Below the pieces are notes generated by a model, which was not told the DNA's origin, made no database searches, and saw only the letters and a list, made by a program, of their open reading frames with translations. A program made the translations under genes and the position numbers. Of a DNA stretch of 64,000 bases, positions 1 to 9,212 are shown piece by piece. The first letter of the stretch is position 1. Each line of letters starts with the position of its first letter. This stretch comes from Collinsella sp. AM33-4BH (GTDB lineage: Bacteria > Actinomycetota > Coriobacteriia > Coriobacteriales > Coriobacteriaceae), in contig NZ_QSIN01000001.1 of assembly GCF_003469205.1 (NCBI RefSeq), positions 124,001 to 188,000 of the forward strand, in the 5' to 3' direction.

Positions 1-4
1 TCAT
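1..4 (-). CDS. Start codon of a downstream gene, probably the ABC-exporter ATPase
   Basis: Only the first bases of this gene lie in the window. On the minus strand the stop of the permease gene runs into TAAGGAG, followed seven bases later by ATGA at the window edge, so a well-placed ribosome site introduces a new start codon. In polysaccharide exporters the permease (Wzm) is normally followed by its nucleotide-binding partner (Wzt). The identity is therefore inferred from context and no product can be read. Confidence 0.45.
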
Positions 5-15
5 CACAGCACTCC

Positions 16-861
16 TTAGATGTAGAGGATAAACTTGCGCTCGGACTTATGGAACACGGTGTAGCCAATGACAAGCGCAAGGACCGCCCAAGCGACGCAC
101 ATACCAAACGTCAAAAGCGAGGGCGTGGTCTGGAACAAGAAGATATCGCGCATAAACTGCAGGTAGTTATACATGGGGTTCGCATACATCAAGATACGCA
201 CGAGATGCGGCATTTGCGCAATATAGTCAGTCGTCCAGAAGATGGGCGTAATATAAGTCCACGCCGTAATGACGACGCTCCACAGATGCATAACGTCGCG
301 GAAAAAGACCGTAAGGGCAGAGAGCATCATGCCCAGGCCCATGCAGAAGCACATAAGCAGCAGCAGGCAAACCGGCAGCAGAATCAAATGCCAAGAAGGC
401 ATAACGCGGAACCACAGCATAACGATGGCGACGGCGACCAGCGAGAAGGTAAAGTTGACCAGCGAGAAGAGCACCTTCTGCACCGGGAAGACCCAGCGGT
501 GCACCTTAACCTTCTTGAGCAGAGGGGCAGCACCCACGATCGACGTCAGGGCCTGGTTCGTAGACTCGGACATGACGGCAAAGGTAACGTTACCCACGAT
601 CAAGTACAGCGGGTACATCTCGGGCGTCATTGAGCCATTGCGGCCCTGGCCAAAAATCGTCGAGAACACGATGGCCATGACGATCATCATCAGCAGCGGG
701 TTGAGCACCGACCATGCGACGCCCAGAACGCTACGGCGATACTTGATCTTAAAATCCTTGGTAACCAGCTGACGAAGGATAAACGCGTCCTTCTCAAATT
801 CGTTCTTAGCAAACGTCGCAGGCAGACTGCGAGCTTCTTGTTGCTTTGTCTGATCCGACAC
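16..861 (-). CDS. ABC-2 type polysaccharide/teichoic-acid export permease (Wzm/TagG-like)
   Basis: Membrane subunit of an ABC exporter that moves lipid-linked polysaccharide or wall polymer across the membrane. The 281-aa product starts with a short soluble segment containing KYRRSVLGVAWSVLNPLLMM, the signature N-terminus of the ABC2_membrane/TagG family, followed by about six hydrophobic segments. A GTG start at 861 is chosen because AAAGGAG lies eight bases upstream; reading could extend to 924 but that region has no ribosome site. The next minus-strand gene begins at the window edge and is probably the ATPase. The adjacent glycosyltransferases on the other strand support a glycan-export role. 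The exported polymer is unknown. Confidence 0.9.
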   Translation of the reverse strand: MSDQTKQQEARSLPATFAKNEFEKDAFILRQLVTKDFKIKYRRSVLGVAWSVLNPLLMMIVMAIVFSTIFGQGRNGSMTPEMYPLYLIVGNVTFAVMSESTNQALTSIVGAAPLLKKVKVHRWVFPVQKVLFSLVNFTFSLVAVAIVMLWFRVMPSWHLILLPVCLLLLMCFCMGLGMMLSALTVFFRDVMHLWSVVITAWTYITPIFWTTDYIAQMPHLVRILMYANPMYNYLQFMRDIFLFQTTPSLLTFGMCVAWAVLALVIGYTVFHKSERKFILYI

Positions 862-900
862 GGATGCAACTCCTTTACTCGTAATCGTTGACAAACGAAC

Positions 901-906
901 AGTATA
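901..906 (-). promoter_or_regulatory. Possible -10 element of the exporter operon
   Basis: The minus strand reads TCTATACT here, a good -10 hexamer (TATACT) about 40 bases before the GTG start. No convincing -35 hexamer sits 16-18 bases upstream, so this is a partial match only. Confidence 0.3.
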
Positions 907-985
907 GACCCGACGGCCATGCAAACGATTCGCGCAACAAAACTGGAGAACTAACCCACATCTTAGGATGCCAAGCCCAAACGGC

Positions 986-991
986 TATACT
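986..991 (+). promoter_or_regulatory. Possible -10 element of the GT2/GT2/YfhO operon
   Basis: TATACT occurs 30 bases before the GTG start of the first plus-strand glycosyltransferase. The 160-base divergent gap is the only intergenic space before the three-gene operon. No clear -35 box is visible. Confidence 0.35.
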
Positions 992-1021
992 TTCAAGGAT
1001 TGAATGTATAAGGAGCATTGA

Positions 1022-1993
1022 GTGAATTCTGAATCCATCGCCGTCATCATCCCCTGCTACAACGAAGCCCTCACGATCGGCAAAGTCATCGACGACTTTC
1101 ACCGCGAGCTTCCGCAAGCGACGGTCTATGTCTATGACAACAACTCGTCGGACGACACCTCACGCATCGCCACCGAGCACGGCGCCACGGTCCGCTTTGA
1201 ACCCCGTCAGGGAAAGGGCAACGTGTGCCGTCAGATGTTTCGCGACATCGACGCCGATTGCTACCTGATGGTCGACGGAGACGACACCTACCCCGCCGAG
1301 GCGGCCAAAGCCCTCTGCGAGCCCATCCTTAACGGCACAGCCGACATGACCGTAGGCGACCGCCTTTCCAACGGCACCTACGCCGAGGAAAACAAGCGTG
1401 CTTTCCACGGCTTTGGCAACAATCTGGTCCGCGCCATGATCAAGTGGATCTATGGCTACAGCTTCGATGATGTCATGACCGGCTACCGCGCCATGAGCCG
1501 CCCGTTCGTCAAAACCTTCCCCGTGCTTTCCGAGGGCTTCCAGATCGAAACCGAGCTCTCGATCCACGCCGTCGACCACCGCTGGCGCATCAAAGATGTA
1601 CCCATCGAGTACCGCGACCGTCCGGAAGGCTCCGAGTCCAAGCTTAATACCGTCAGCGACGGCATTAAGGTCGTTGCGATGATCGGCACGCTGTTCAAGG
1701 ACTACCGCCCTCTGAAGTTCTTCAGCCTGGTTGCGCTTCTGTTTGCGGTGATCGGCCTCGCCCTGGGCATGCCCATCGTTGTCGAGTATTTCCAGACCGG
1801 CCTCGTTCCGCGCTTCCCCACCGCCATGCTCGCCGCGTCGTTTATGTTCCTGTGCGGTCTGAGCCTTGCAACCGGATTCATCCTGGATTCCGTGGCAAAG
1901 GTCGAAAAAAAGCAGTGGGAGGTCAACGTATACAGCAAATACACCTACGACGACCAGCCCGACCACCCTACTTCCAAGCCAAGCAAGAGGTAA
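1022..1993 (+). CDS. Membrane-associated family 2 glycosyltransferase
   Basis: Transfers a sugar from a nucleotide donor, probably to polyprenyl phosphate or a lipid-linked glycan. The 323-aa protein begins with the GT2 nucleotide-binding strand (AVIIPCYNEALTIGKVI), has the metal/donor motif DGDDTYP at about residues 85-91, and ends with two hydrophobic helices (about 230-290), as in DPM/GtrB-type enzymes. The GTG start at 1022 follows AAGGAG by about six bases. The stop is six bases before the ATG of a second GT2, so the two are co-transcribed and may provide polyprenyl-linked sugars for the YfhO-like protein downstream. The sugar is not predictable. Confidence 0.9.
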   Translation: MNSESIAVIIPCYNEALTIGKVIDDFHRELPQATVYVYDNNSSDDTSRIATEHGATVRFEPRQGKGNVCRQMFRDIDADCYLMVDGDDTYPAEAAKALCEPILNGTADMTVGDRLSNGTYAEENKRAFHGFGNNLVRAMIKWIYGYSFDDVMTGYRAMSRPFVKTFPVLSEGFQIETELSIHAVDHRWRIKDVPIEYRDRPEGSESKLNTVSDGIKVVAMIGTLFKDYRPLKFFSLVALLFAVIGLALGMPIVVEYFQTGLVPRFPTAMLAASFMFLCGLSLATGFILDSVAKVEKKQWEVNVYSKYTYDDQPDHPTSKPSKR

Positions 1994-1999
1994 ACCACC

Positions 2000-2968
2000 A
2001 TGCCGCTCATCTCCATCGTCGTGCCGTGCTACAACGAGCAGGAATCACTTCCGATCTTTCTCAAAGAGCTCGATGGCGTCGTTCGCATCATGACCCAGCA
2101 AGATCCCGGCATTTCCTTTGAAGCCGTCCTCATCGACGATGGTTCGGCAGACAAAACGCTCGCCGTCATGAAGGCAGAAGCCGCGGCGGCGCATCCATAC
2201 GCCATCCGTTGGCACTCTTTCTCGCGCAACTTTGGCAAGGAGGCGGCACTACTCGCCGGACTCCAGCACGCAAAGGGCGGCTATGTCGCCACCATGGATG
2301 CCGACATGCAGGACCCGCCCTCGCTCCTGCCGCAGATGTACGAGATCTTGCAGACCGAAGACTACGACAACGTCGCAACGCGCAGGACCACCCGCGAAGG
2401 CGAGCCTCCCATCAGGTCGTTCTGTGCCCGTATGTTCTACAAGATCATCAACCGCATTTCCAAGGCCGACATCGTCGACGGAGCACGCGATTTTAGGCTC
2501 ATGAAGCGGCCTATGGTCAACGCCATCATCTCCATGGGCGAATACAACCGATTCTCCAAAGGCATTTACGGCTGGGTGGGCTTCAAAACCAAATGGCTCC
2601 CCTACGTAAACGTCAACCGCGTGGCCGGCGAGACCAAATGGAGCTTTTGGTCGCTGCTCCTCTATTCCATCGACGGCATCGTCGCGTTTTCCACGGCGCC
2701 GCTCTCCCTCGCCGCCCTCACAGGTATCGTCTTCTGCCTCATCGCTATTCTGGGATTCGTCGTCATCCTAGTAAAGACGCTTGTCTGGGGCGACCCCGTC
2801 GGCGGATGGCCGTCGCTCGCCTGCCTCATAACGCTGTTTGGCGGCATGCAGCTTCTGTGCCTGGGAATCATAGGTGAATACTTGGCAAAAGCCTACTTGG
2901 AAACCAAGCGACGTCCCATCTATATCATTCGAGAATCCAACGAGGAATCTGATGACACGGCCCAATAA
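2000..2968 (+). CDS. GtrB/ArnC-like polyprenyl-phosphate glycosyltransferase
   Basis: Family 2 transferase of the GtrB/ArnC type, which makes polyprenyl-phosphate sugars on the cytoplasmic face. Visible features are SIVVPCYNEQESLPIF at the N-terminus, the diagnostic DADMQDPP motif at about residues 100-107, and two C-terminal transmembrane helices (about 235-295). Length (322 aa) is normal for the family. It overlaps the next gene by 17 bases, implying translational coupling. In GtrA-GtrB-Gtr systems such an enzyme feeds a GT-C enzyme; the YfhO-like gene directly downstream is a plausible partner. The glucosyl or other donor is unknown. Confidence 0.9.
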   Translation: MPLISIVVPCYNEQESLPIFLKELDGVVRIMTQQDPGISFEAVLIDDGSADKTLAVMKAEAAAAHPYAIRWHSFSRNFGKEAALLAGLQHAKGGYVATMDADMQDPPSLLPQMYEILQTEDYDNVATRRTTREGEPPIRSFCARMFYKIINRISKADIVDGARDFRLMKRPMVNAIISMGEYNRFSKGIYGWVGFKTKWLPYVNVNRVAGETKWSFWSLLLYSIDGIVAFSTAPLSLAALTGIVFCLIAILGFVVILVKTLVWGDPVGGWPSLACLITLFGGMQLLCLGIIGEYLAKAYLETKRRPIYIIRESNEESDDTAQ

Positions 2969-5363
2969 CAGCACGCTCAAGAATGTGGCGTTCTACGCCG
3001 CCTGCTTCGCATTTTCCGTCGCACTCTTTGTCGCACTTGCAGCGGCGGGACATGTCTATCCCTTTGGCGACAACTCGTTTCTCACCAACGATCTCAAATA
3101 CCAATACATCGACTTCTTCGCGTGGTTTCGCCGCGTCCTTTTAGGCGAGGCAAACCTTCGCTATTCCTTCTCACAGGGACTCGGCATGAACACATGGGGG
3201 CTCTATAGCTACTACCTCGGCAGCCCCTTCAACCTGCTCTGCGTGCTGTTTCCCGCAGACAAGCTGACGCTCTTCGTGCTTGTTATCTCCGCGCTCAAAC
3301 TGGGCTGCATCCACATCAGCGGCGCTTGGTATGTGCAAAAGCGCTTTGACCTACCCAAGCCCGCAGCATTCCTGCTTTCCCTCTCGTTCACGTTTTGTAG
3401 CTGGACCATCAGCAACCTGCGCAACCCGCTCTGGATCGATTGCCTCATCATGCTGCCCATCTGCGCCTACGGATGCCACGAGCTCATCCGCAAGCAGCGC
3501 ATGATCCGCCTCGTCATCGCAACGGCGCTCAATGTCATGTTCTGCTGGTATACGGCCTACATTAGCATCCTGTTCCTCTGCATCTTCGTACTGGTTGAAT
3601 TTGTCGATTATGTTGCAGAAGAAGGATTTAGCTGGAAGCTCATGCTCGATCGGGCCCTGCGATTCGCCGGGGCTATCGCGCTCGGACTGCTTCTGTCCGC
3701 TTGGACCTTTTTGCCGACCATCCTTGCCATGTCCAAGGGCGGTCCCGTTCTAGCACTCGGCCCCCTACTTAAAACCAACCTCAAGTCGCTCATCAGGGGC
3801 TTTCTTCCCTGCATGTGGGTAAGCAACGAAAGCACACCTCAGTTCTATTGCGGCATCATCATGATGCTGCTTGCGGTGAGCCTGCTGGTTAACCGCACGG
3901 TTTCAATCAAGACGCGCATCGCAACACACGTCGTCACGATAATCCTGGTTGCAAGCTCCGTTTTGAGCCCGCTCGAGTACATCTGGTGCGGCATGCGCGT
4001 TCCCAACGGCTTCTACTCGCGCACGGCTTTTTTGCTGAGCTTCTTTGCGCTGTGGGCTGCGGGCTATACCCTGCAGATCCTCAAGGATCAACCTAAATTG
4101 CGCCAAGCCTATCGCCCCGCCGTCATCTTGCCACTCCTGGCGCTCACCGCTATTGAACTGTTTGCCAACGCTCATGTAGTATGGAACCAGCTCTACGCGG
4201 GCTATTCCGAAAATACCAACAGGGCCTATGTAGCCACCGCAACCAACACGATCGCTACCACTACAGAACGGGATTCAGCTCCGTTCTACCGCATCGATCG
4301 TACAACCACACGAGCCGATAGTGCCGCTCTAAACGAAGGCCTGGCACTAGGGTATAACCAGCTATCTTCTTATTCGTCCGCCAATAACCCGCAGGCAATT
4401 GCATTGCTCAACTCCCTTGGTTACAGCAGCGTCGGCGAATTCTCGACCCGTTATGCCGAGCCCATTCTTGCCGTCGATGCCCTACTGGGAGTCAAGTATG
4501 CCATTCCCGAGAACGCGCCTGCGGGATACGTTTCGACCAAGACGAATCAGGTCGACTCCACAAGCGCGGTGTACGAGAACCCCTATGCGCTCAGCATTGG
4601 CGTTGCAGCCTCAAGCGATATCCAAAACAGCACGTTGAAAAACGAGAACCCCTTCGAAAAGCAGAACGACCTCTACAGCAAAATCCTAGGCCGCGAGGTC
4701 AAGCTCTATACCAAGATCGAGGCCACGAGCACGGAGAATAGCGATAGCTTAAAGCAATGGAGCGTTACTGTACCGGCAAGCTCCATCGGGTATCTCTACA
4801 TCAACAAAGATACGACTGCCGGCAGTTATTGGCCCGTCACCCTTACCATCGACCAGCGAACGATCGAAAACGAGGCCTGGAGATTCGACAATAATATCCG
4901 CCAGATTGCGGATGCATCGGACGCCCCGAGCCAGCATACGGTGTCAATCGGAGTCGCGGAGGGCTATACAGACATGCCCCAAGACAATGAGCCGGTCTTT
5001 TACGCCCTCGATCTGGACGTTTTCGAGCAGATTATTAACGAGCTTAAGACGAGCGAATTTGTTCCGACAGTTTTTGAGGACGGAAGAATCGAAGGCGAGT
5101 ATACCGCCAAGGAAGACGGCAACCTGCTGCTGAGCGTTCCGTACGATGAGGGCTGGAACGTAACGGTAAACGGAACCGCCGCAGAACTAACGCCCGCCGC
5201 CGATAAGGGCCTGTCGTCCCTGAACGTGCAGAAAGGCGCGAATAGGATCGTGATGACCTACAAGACTCCGGGTGCCCTTGCGGGGCTTGCAGTGAGTCTG
5301 GCGACCACCTTCGCCCTTGTTGCAGCGGGGCTATACGCCAGGCATAAGAAAAGCCGCCGTTAA
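2952..5363 (+). CDS. YfhO-family multi-pass membrane protein (GT-C-like glycosyltransferase)
   Basis: 803-aa protein of the YfhO family (PF09586), membrane proteins involved in glycosylation of teichoic acids and other surface polymers with polyprenyl-phosphate donors. The N-terminal half contains about a dozen hydrophobic helices and the conserved early loop with YPFGDNSFLTNDLKYQYIDF, including the acidic residues expected of GT-C catalytic loops. The C-terminal half is a large extracytoplasmic beta-rich region, ending in one last helix and a basic tail (RHKKSRR). The ATG at 2952 is preferred over an upstream in-frame ATG at 2874 because it follows GAGGA closely and avoids a long overlap. 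It shares an operon with two GT2 genes that could supply its donor. Confidence 0.87.
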   Translation: MTRPNNSTLKNVAFYAACFAFSVALFVALAAAGHVYPFGDNSFLTNDLKYQYIDFFAWFRRVLLGEANLRYSFSQGLGMNTWGLYSYYLGSPFNLLCVLFPADKLTLFVLVISALKLGCIHISGAWYVQKRFDLPKPAAFLLSLSFTFCSWTISNLRNPLWIDCLIMLPICAYGCHELIRKQRMIRLVIATALNVMFCWYTAYISILFLCIFVLVEFVDYVAEEGFSWKLMLDRALRFAGAIALGLLLSAWTFLPTILAMSKGGPVLALGPLLKTNLKSLIRGFLPCMWVSNESTPQFYCGIIMMLLAVSLLVNRTVSIKTRIATHVVTIILVASSVLSPLEYIWCGMRVPNGFYSRTAFLLSFFALWAAGYTLQILKDQPKLRQAYRPAVILPLLALTAIELFANAHVVWNQLYAGYSENTNRAYVATATNTIATTTERDSAPFYRIDRTTTRADSAALNEGLALGYNQLSSYSSANNPQAIALLNSLGYSSVGEFSTRYAEPILAVDALLGVKYAIPENAPAGYVSTKTNQVDSTSAVYENPYALSIGVAASSDIQNSTLKNENPFEKQNDLYSKILGREVKLYTKIEATSTENSDSLKQWSVTVPASSIGYLYINKDTTAGSYWPVTLTIDQRTIENEAWRFDNNIRQIADASDAPSQHTVSIGVAEGYTDMPQDNEPVFYALDLDVFEQIINELKTSEFVPTVFEDGRIEGEYTAKEDGNLLLSVPYDEGWNVTVNGTAAELTPAADKGLSSLNVQKGANRIVMTYKTPGALAGLAVSLATTFALVAAGLYARHKKSRR

Positions 5364-5378
5364 CAAGCGGCGGCTTTT
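5349..5378. terminator. Bidirectional terminator between convergent YfhO-like gene and rfbCD
   Basis: An 11-bp perfect stem, AAAAGCCGCCG and its complement, with an eight-base loop that contains the YfhO stop codon. A run of T follows on the plus strand and A precedes it, so it can serve both the plus-strand operon and the minus-strand rfb operon that converge here. Confidence 0.85.
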
Positions 5379-5400
5379 ACTCTCGAAAAGTTAATAGCGG

Positions 5401-6855
5401 CTAGAGCATCTTGAGGTACTCCCCCAGCTCTTCCTCCCAGTCGGGCATGTGGAACCCGACCGACTCGAGCCCGGACAGGTCGAGTGCGGAGTGGACCGGG
5501 CGCGGTGCGACGGGGCCCTCGGCGCTCGCGTAGTAGTCGGCGGTCGATACCGGCACGACCTTCTCGCCGTTGCCGTTGGCGGCCTCGAAGACGGCGCGTG
5601 CGATGTCCGCCCAGGACTTCACCGCGCCGGATCCGGTGCAGTCGTAGGTGCCGTAGGGGGCGTGCGTCCCCAGCACGTGGAAGATGGCCTCGGCCATGTC
5701 GCGCGTGAAGGTCAGGCGGCCCAGCTGGTCGTCGACCACGGTGACCTGCTCGAGCTTGTCGTCCGGGTCGGCGACGCGGTCTGAGAGTGCCTTCATGGTC
5801 TTCACGAAGTTGTGCCCCTCGCCGATGACCCAGCTGGAGCGCATGATGTAGTGGTGCGGGCACCCGGCCACGGCGATGTCGCCGGCGGCCTTGGTCTGGC
5901 CGTAGACGGACAGCGGGGAGAACGGCTCGTCCTCCGTGTGGACCTCGGCGGTGCCGTCGAAGACGTAGTCGGAGGATACGTGGACGAGCGTGATCCCGTG
6001 CCCGGCGCAGGTGCGTGCGAGAAGGGCGGGCCCCGTCGCGTTGGCCTTCCAGGCGGTCACGCGGCCCTCGGGGGTCTCGGCCCTGTCCACGGCCGTGTAG
6101 GCGCCGCAGTTGATCACGGTGCCGTAGAGCGACCAGTCGTACTGCGAATAGGCGTCCGGGTCGGACATGTCGAAGGTGTCGATGTCGCAGAAGTCGAAGT
6201 CCTTCGCCACGCCGCGCTCCTCGGCGAGCGCGCGCACCGCATGGCCCAGCTGGCCGTTGCAGCCGGTGACGAGGGTGCGCTTCGGCGCCATCGGGACGAC
6301 GTCCTTGAGCATCGGGTGGTTGAGGTCGGCCTCGGAGACGGTGGCCTCCTCCAGCGGGATCGGCCACTCGATGGCGAGCTCGGGGTCGGCGAGGTTCACG
6401 AACGTGTAGGTCCTCTTGAGCTCGAGCGACCAGTGGGCGTCCACCAGGTAGGTGTAGGCGGTGCCGTCCTCGAGCGCCTGGAAGCTGTTGCCCACGCCGC
6501 GCGGGACGTAGATGGCCCTGGACGGGTCGAGCGTGCAGGTGAACACCTTCCCGTAGGTGGCGCTGCCCTCGCGCAGGTCGACCCATGCGCCGAAGACCGA
6601 GCCGCGGGCCACGGAGATGAACTTGTCCCAGGGCTCCGCGTGGATGCCGCGGGTGACGCCGCGGCTGTCGTTGTAGGAGATGTTGTTCTGGACGACCTTG
6701 AGATCGGGGATGCCGAGCGCGCACATCTTGGCGCGCTGCCAGTTCTCCTTGAACCAGCCGCGCGAGTCGCCGTGGACGGCCAGGTCGACGACCTTGAGGC
6801 CCTCGATGCCGGTCTCCGCGACCTTCAGGTCCTTCTCGAATTCGATGTCAGCCAT
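5401..6855 (-). CDS. rfbCD: Fused dTDP-4-dehydrorhamnose 3,5-epimerase / dTDP-4-dehydrorhamnose reductase (RmlC-RmlD)
   Basis: One 484-aa polypeptide carries the last two steps of dTDP-L-rhamnose synthesis. Residues 1 to about 195 are the RmlC cupin, with RGWFKENWQ, the catalytic-region histidine in RGIHAEP, and YVPRGVGNSFQ. From about residue 203 the RmlD short-chain reductase begins with the NAD(P)-binding TLVTGCNGQLG, followed by HVSSDYVFDG and the catalytic YGQTK. No stop or frameshift separates them. The ATG at 6855 follows a weak GGAA ribosome site. It lies downstream of rfbB in the same direction and ends at the shared terminator. Codon use is strongly GC-rich, unlike the transferases around it. 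Confidence 0.95.
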   Translation of the reverse strand: MADIEFEKDLKVAETGIEGLKVVDLAVHGDSRGWFKENWQRAKMCALGIPDLKVVQNNISYNDSRGVTRGIHAEPWDKFISVARGSVFGAWVDLREGSATYGKVFTCTLDPSRAIYVPRGVGNSFQALEDGTAYTYLVDAHWSLELKRTYTFVNLADPELAIEWPIPLEEATVSEADLNHPMLKDVVPMAPKRTLVTGCNGQLGHAVRALAEERGVAKDFDFCDIDTFDMSDPDAYSQYDWSLYGTVINCGAYTAVDRAETPEGRVTAWKANATGPALLARTCAGHGITLVHVSSDYVFDGTAEVHTEDEPFSPLSVYGQTKAAGDIAVAGCPHHYIMRSSWVIGEGHNFVKTMKALSDRVADPDDKLEQVTVVDDQLGRLTFTRDMAEAIFHVLGTHAPYGTYDCTGSGAVKSWADIARAVFEAANGNGEKVVPVSTADYYASAEGPVAPRPVHSALDLSGLESVGFHMPDWEEELGEYLKML

Positions 6856-6880
6856 GTGGTTAATTCCAATCGTGTTGCGG

Positions 6881-6937
6881 GCGCCCCTCGCGGTGCCGCA
6901 GGATCATCCCCATGCCCTGCGGCACCGCGAGGGGCGC
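6881..6937. other. Large perfect hairpin between rfbB and rfbCD
   Basis: Positions 6881-6902 and 6916-6937 are perfect reverse complements (22 bp, GC-rich) around a 13-base spacer. In the rfbB-to-rfbCD transcript it would fold immediately after the rfbB stop. No T-run follows on either strand, so it is not an ordinary intrinsic terminator. RNA processing or stability control, or a small repetitive element, are alternatives. Confidence 0.85.
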
Positions 6938-6967
6938 TCGAAAAGGTAAACGTCCGGGAATCCGGGC

Positions 6968-8053
<1,086 letters not shown>

Positions 8054-8172
8054 TCAACAAAACTATCGGACATTTCGGCATGCGATAAGAGCCATAACCT
8101 TCGCAGAATTACCTCCTGTACAAAACGCCTCCGGAATGCAGTCTTTGTCGTAGTGAAAAACCGAATCCCCAG

Positions 8173-8670
8173 TTATTTCACGTAAGTAATGTCCTGTTTT
8201 GGCGCCGACCGGGAAATAGCATAACGATGATTCCCGCGATCTTGATAAACAGGGACGAAAGAATGGTATTTTCCGCTCGTCTTAATCTTGTAAATCTCAT
8301 CCACGCTATACGGAAGATTGGGGAAATCAGCCCTTGAGATCAGCACGAAATAATTCGAGGAATACAGCACATGATGGGCAAACTCATCAGAATGGATCTC
8401 TTTTAAGCCCTCATCGACAAATACAATCGAGTCATGAACGGACGAAAGCTGGTTTCGCCAATCATAATCGGTCAGGGCGACACAGGGACAATCGCATTGC
8501 AAGGAAACGCCCGACTGCTCGCCCGTTCGCATGTAGTCTGCGACCATGTCAAACAGTGTCGTCTTACCCGTGCCGCTATCGCCACGCACAATAGTGATGT
8601 TCCGCTTGATGGTAAATGTGTACTTGGTTCCCCTGCGGCGGGAAATCTTAACGAGATGCGAACCGTTCAT
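8173..8670 (-). CDS. Small P-loop NTPase partnered with DUF4869 protein, function unknown
   Basis: 165-aa protein with a clear Walker A (GDSGTGKTT, residues 30-38) and a Walker B-like strand (SIVFVDEG, about 81-88), but no sensor or lid domain, so it is a minimal ATPase/GTPase fold. A conserved-looking C-terminus (FVLISRADFPNLPYSVDEIYKI) resembles small ATP-binding proteins of gut Firmicutes that sit next to DUF4869 genes (from memory, not searched). It starts nine bases after the DUF4869 stop, so the two form one unit. Base composition is AT-richer than the flanking rfb genes, suggesting acquisition. Its role is unknown; a regulatory or defence pair is possible. Confidence 0.75.
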   Translation of the reverse strand: MNGSHLVKISRRRGTKYTFTIKRNITIVRGDSGTGKTTLFDMVADYMRTGEQSGVSLQCDCPCVALTDYDWRNQLSSVHDSIVFVDEGLKEIHSDEFAHHVLYSSNYFVLISRADFPNLPYSVDEIYKIKTSGKYHSFVPVYQDRGNHRYAISRSAPKQDITYVK

Positions 8671-8679
8671 AAGCAGTAC

Positions 8680-9117
8680 CTACAGATACGGAATCGACTC
8701 GTGAATCAATTCGGCCATGTTGTGAACGATTCGGCCGCTATTCACGACTTTAATTTTAAAATCCTCGCGACCAAAGTCCATCACATGATAGAGATTCACA
8801 ACAAGTTTGCGGTCTTTCGCCATGTCGAGAATCCACTTGGCACAGTTGTCACCACAGGTAGAAGCGTTAAAAATTTGCTTACGATCAAATCTCATAAGCA
8901 GCAGCGTTTTCACGCCACCAGAAAGCTGGAGTGGGGAGATGGATCCAAGCACAGGGCTTTCGATGACGTTTTCGGAAACAACATCCGATCGATCAACATC
9001 TTTAATTATCGAGACTGCATAGGGATCCGTAATCCAAGAAGACCGGTAAGAGTTTTTGAAATATGTCGCTGTGTTGTAAATCGCTTCTGGCATATCGCCA
9101 AAGTAGACGCTTAACAC
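8680..9117 (-). CDS. DUF4869-family protein
   Basis: 145-aa soluble protein of the DUF4869 family as recognised from YFGDMPEAIYNTATYFKNSY, WITDPYAVSIIKDVD and the NASTCGDNCAKWIL block. The family is common in gut anaerobes and has no assigned function. The GTG at 9117 is chosen because GGAG lies five bases upstream and gives the usual MLSVYFGDMPE N-terminus; a TTG at 9129 is the longer alternative. It begins just beyond the rfbA terminator and is followed at nine bases by a P-loop NTPase gene. The pair splits rfbA from rfbB, so it is either an inserted cassette or a regulator of the locus. Confidence 0.8.
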   Translation of the reverse strand: MLSVYFGDMPEAIYNTATYFKNSYRSSWITDPYAVSIIKDVDRSDVVSENVIESPVLGSISPLQLSGGVKTLLLMRFDRKQIFNASTCGDNCAKWILDMAKDRKLVVNLYHVMDFGREDFKIKVVNSGRIVHNMAELIHESIPYL

Positions 9118-9165
9118 ATCCACTCCCAATCATATTGTCTTTATGGTCAACGTAATCATAACGAA

Positions 9166-9193
9166 AGGGGCCACCAGATAAACGGTGACCCCT
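9166..9193 (-). terminator. Terminator downstream of rfbA
   Basis: The minus strand forms AGGGGTCACC/GGTGGCCCCT with one mismatch and an eight-base loop, directly after the rfbA stop and followed by TTTCGTT. It would partly insulate the DUF4869/P-loop pair from rfbA transcription. Confidence 0.65.
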
Positions 9194-9212
9194 AAAAGAA
9201 AACAAGCTTGCG

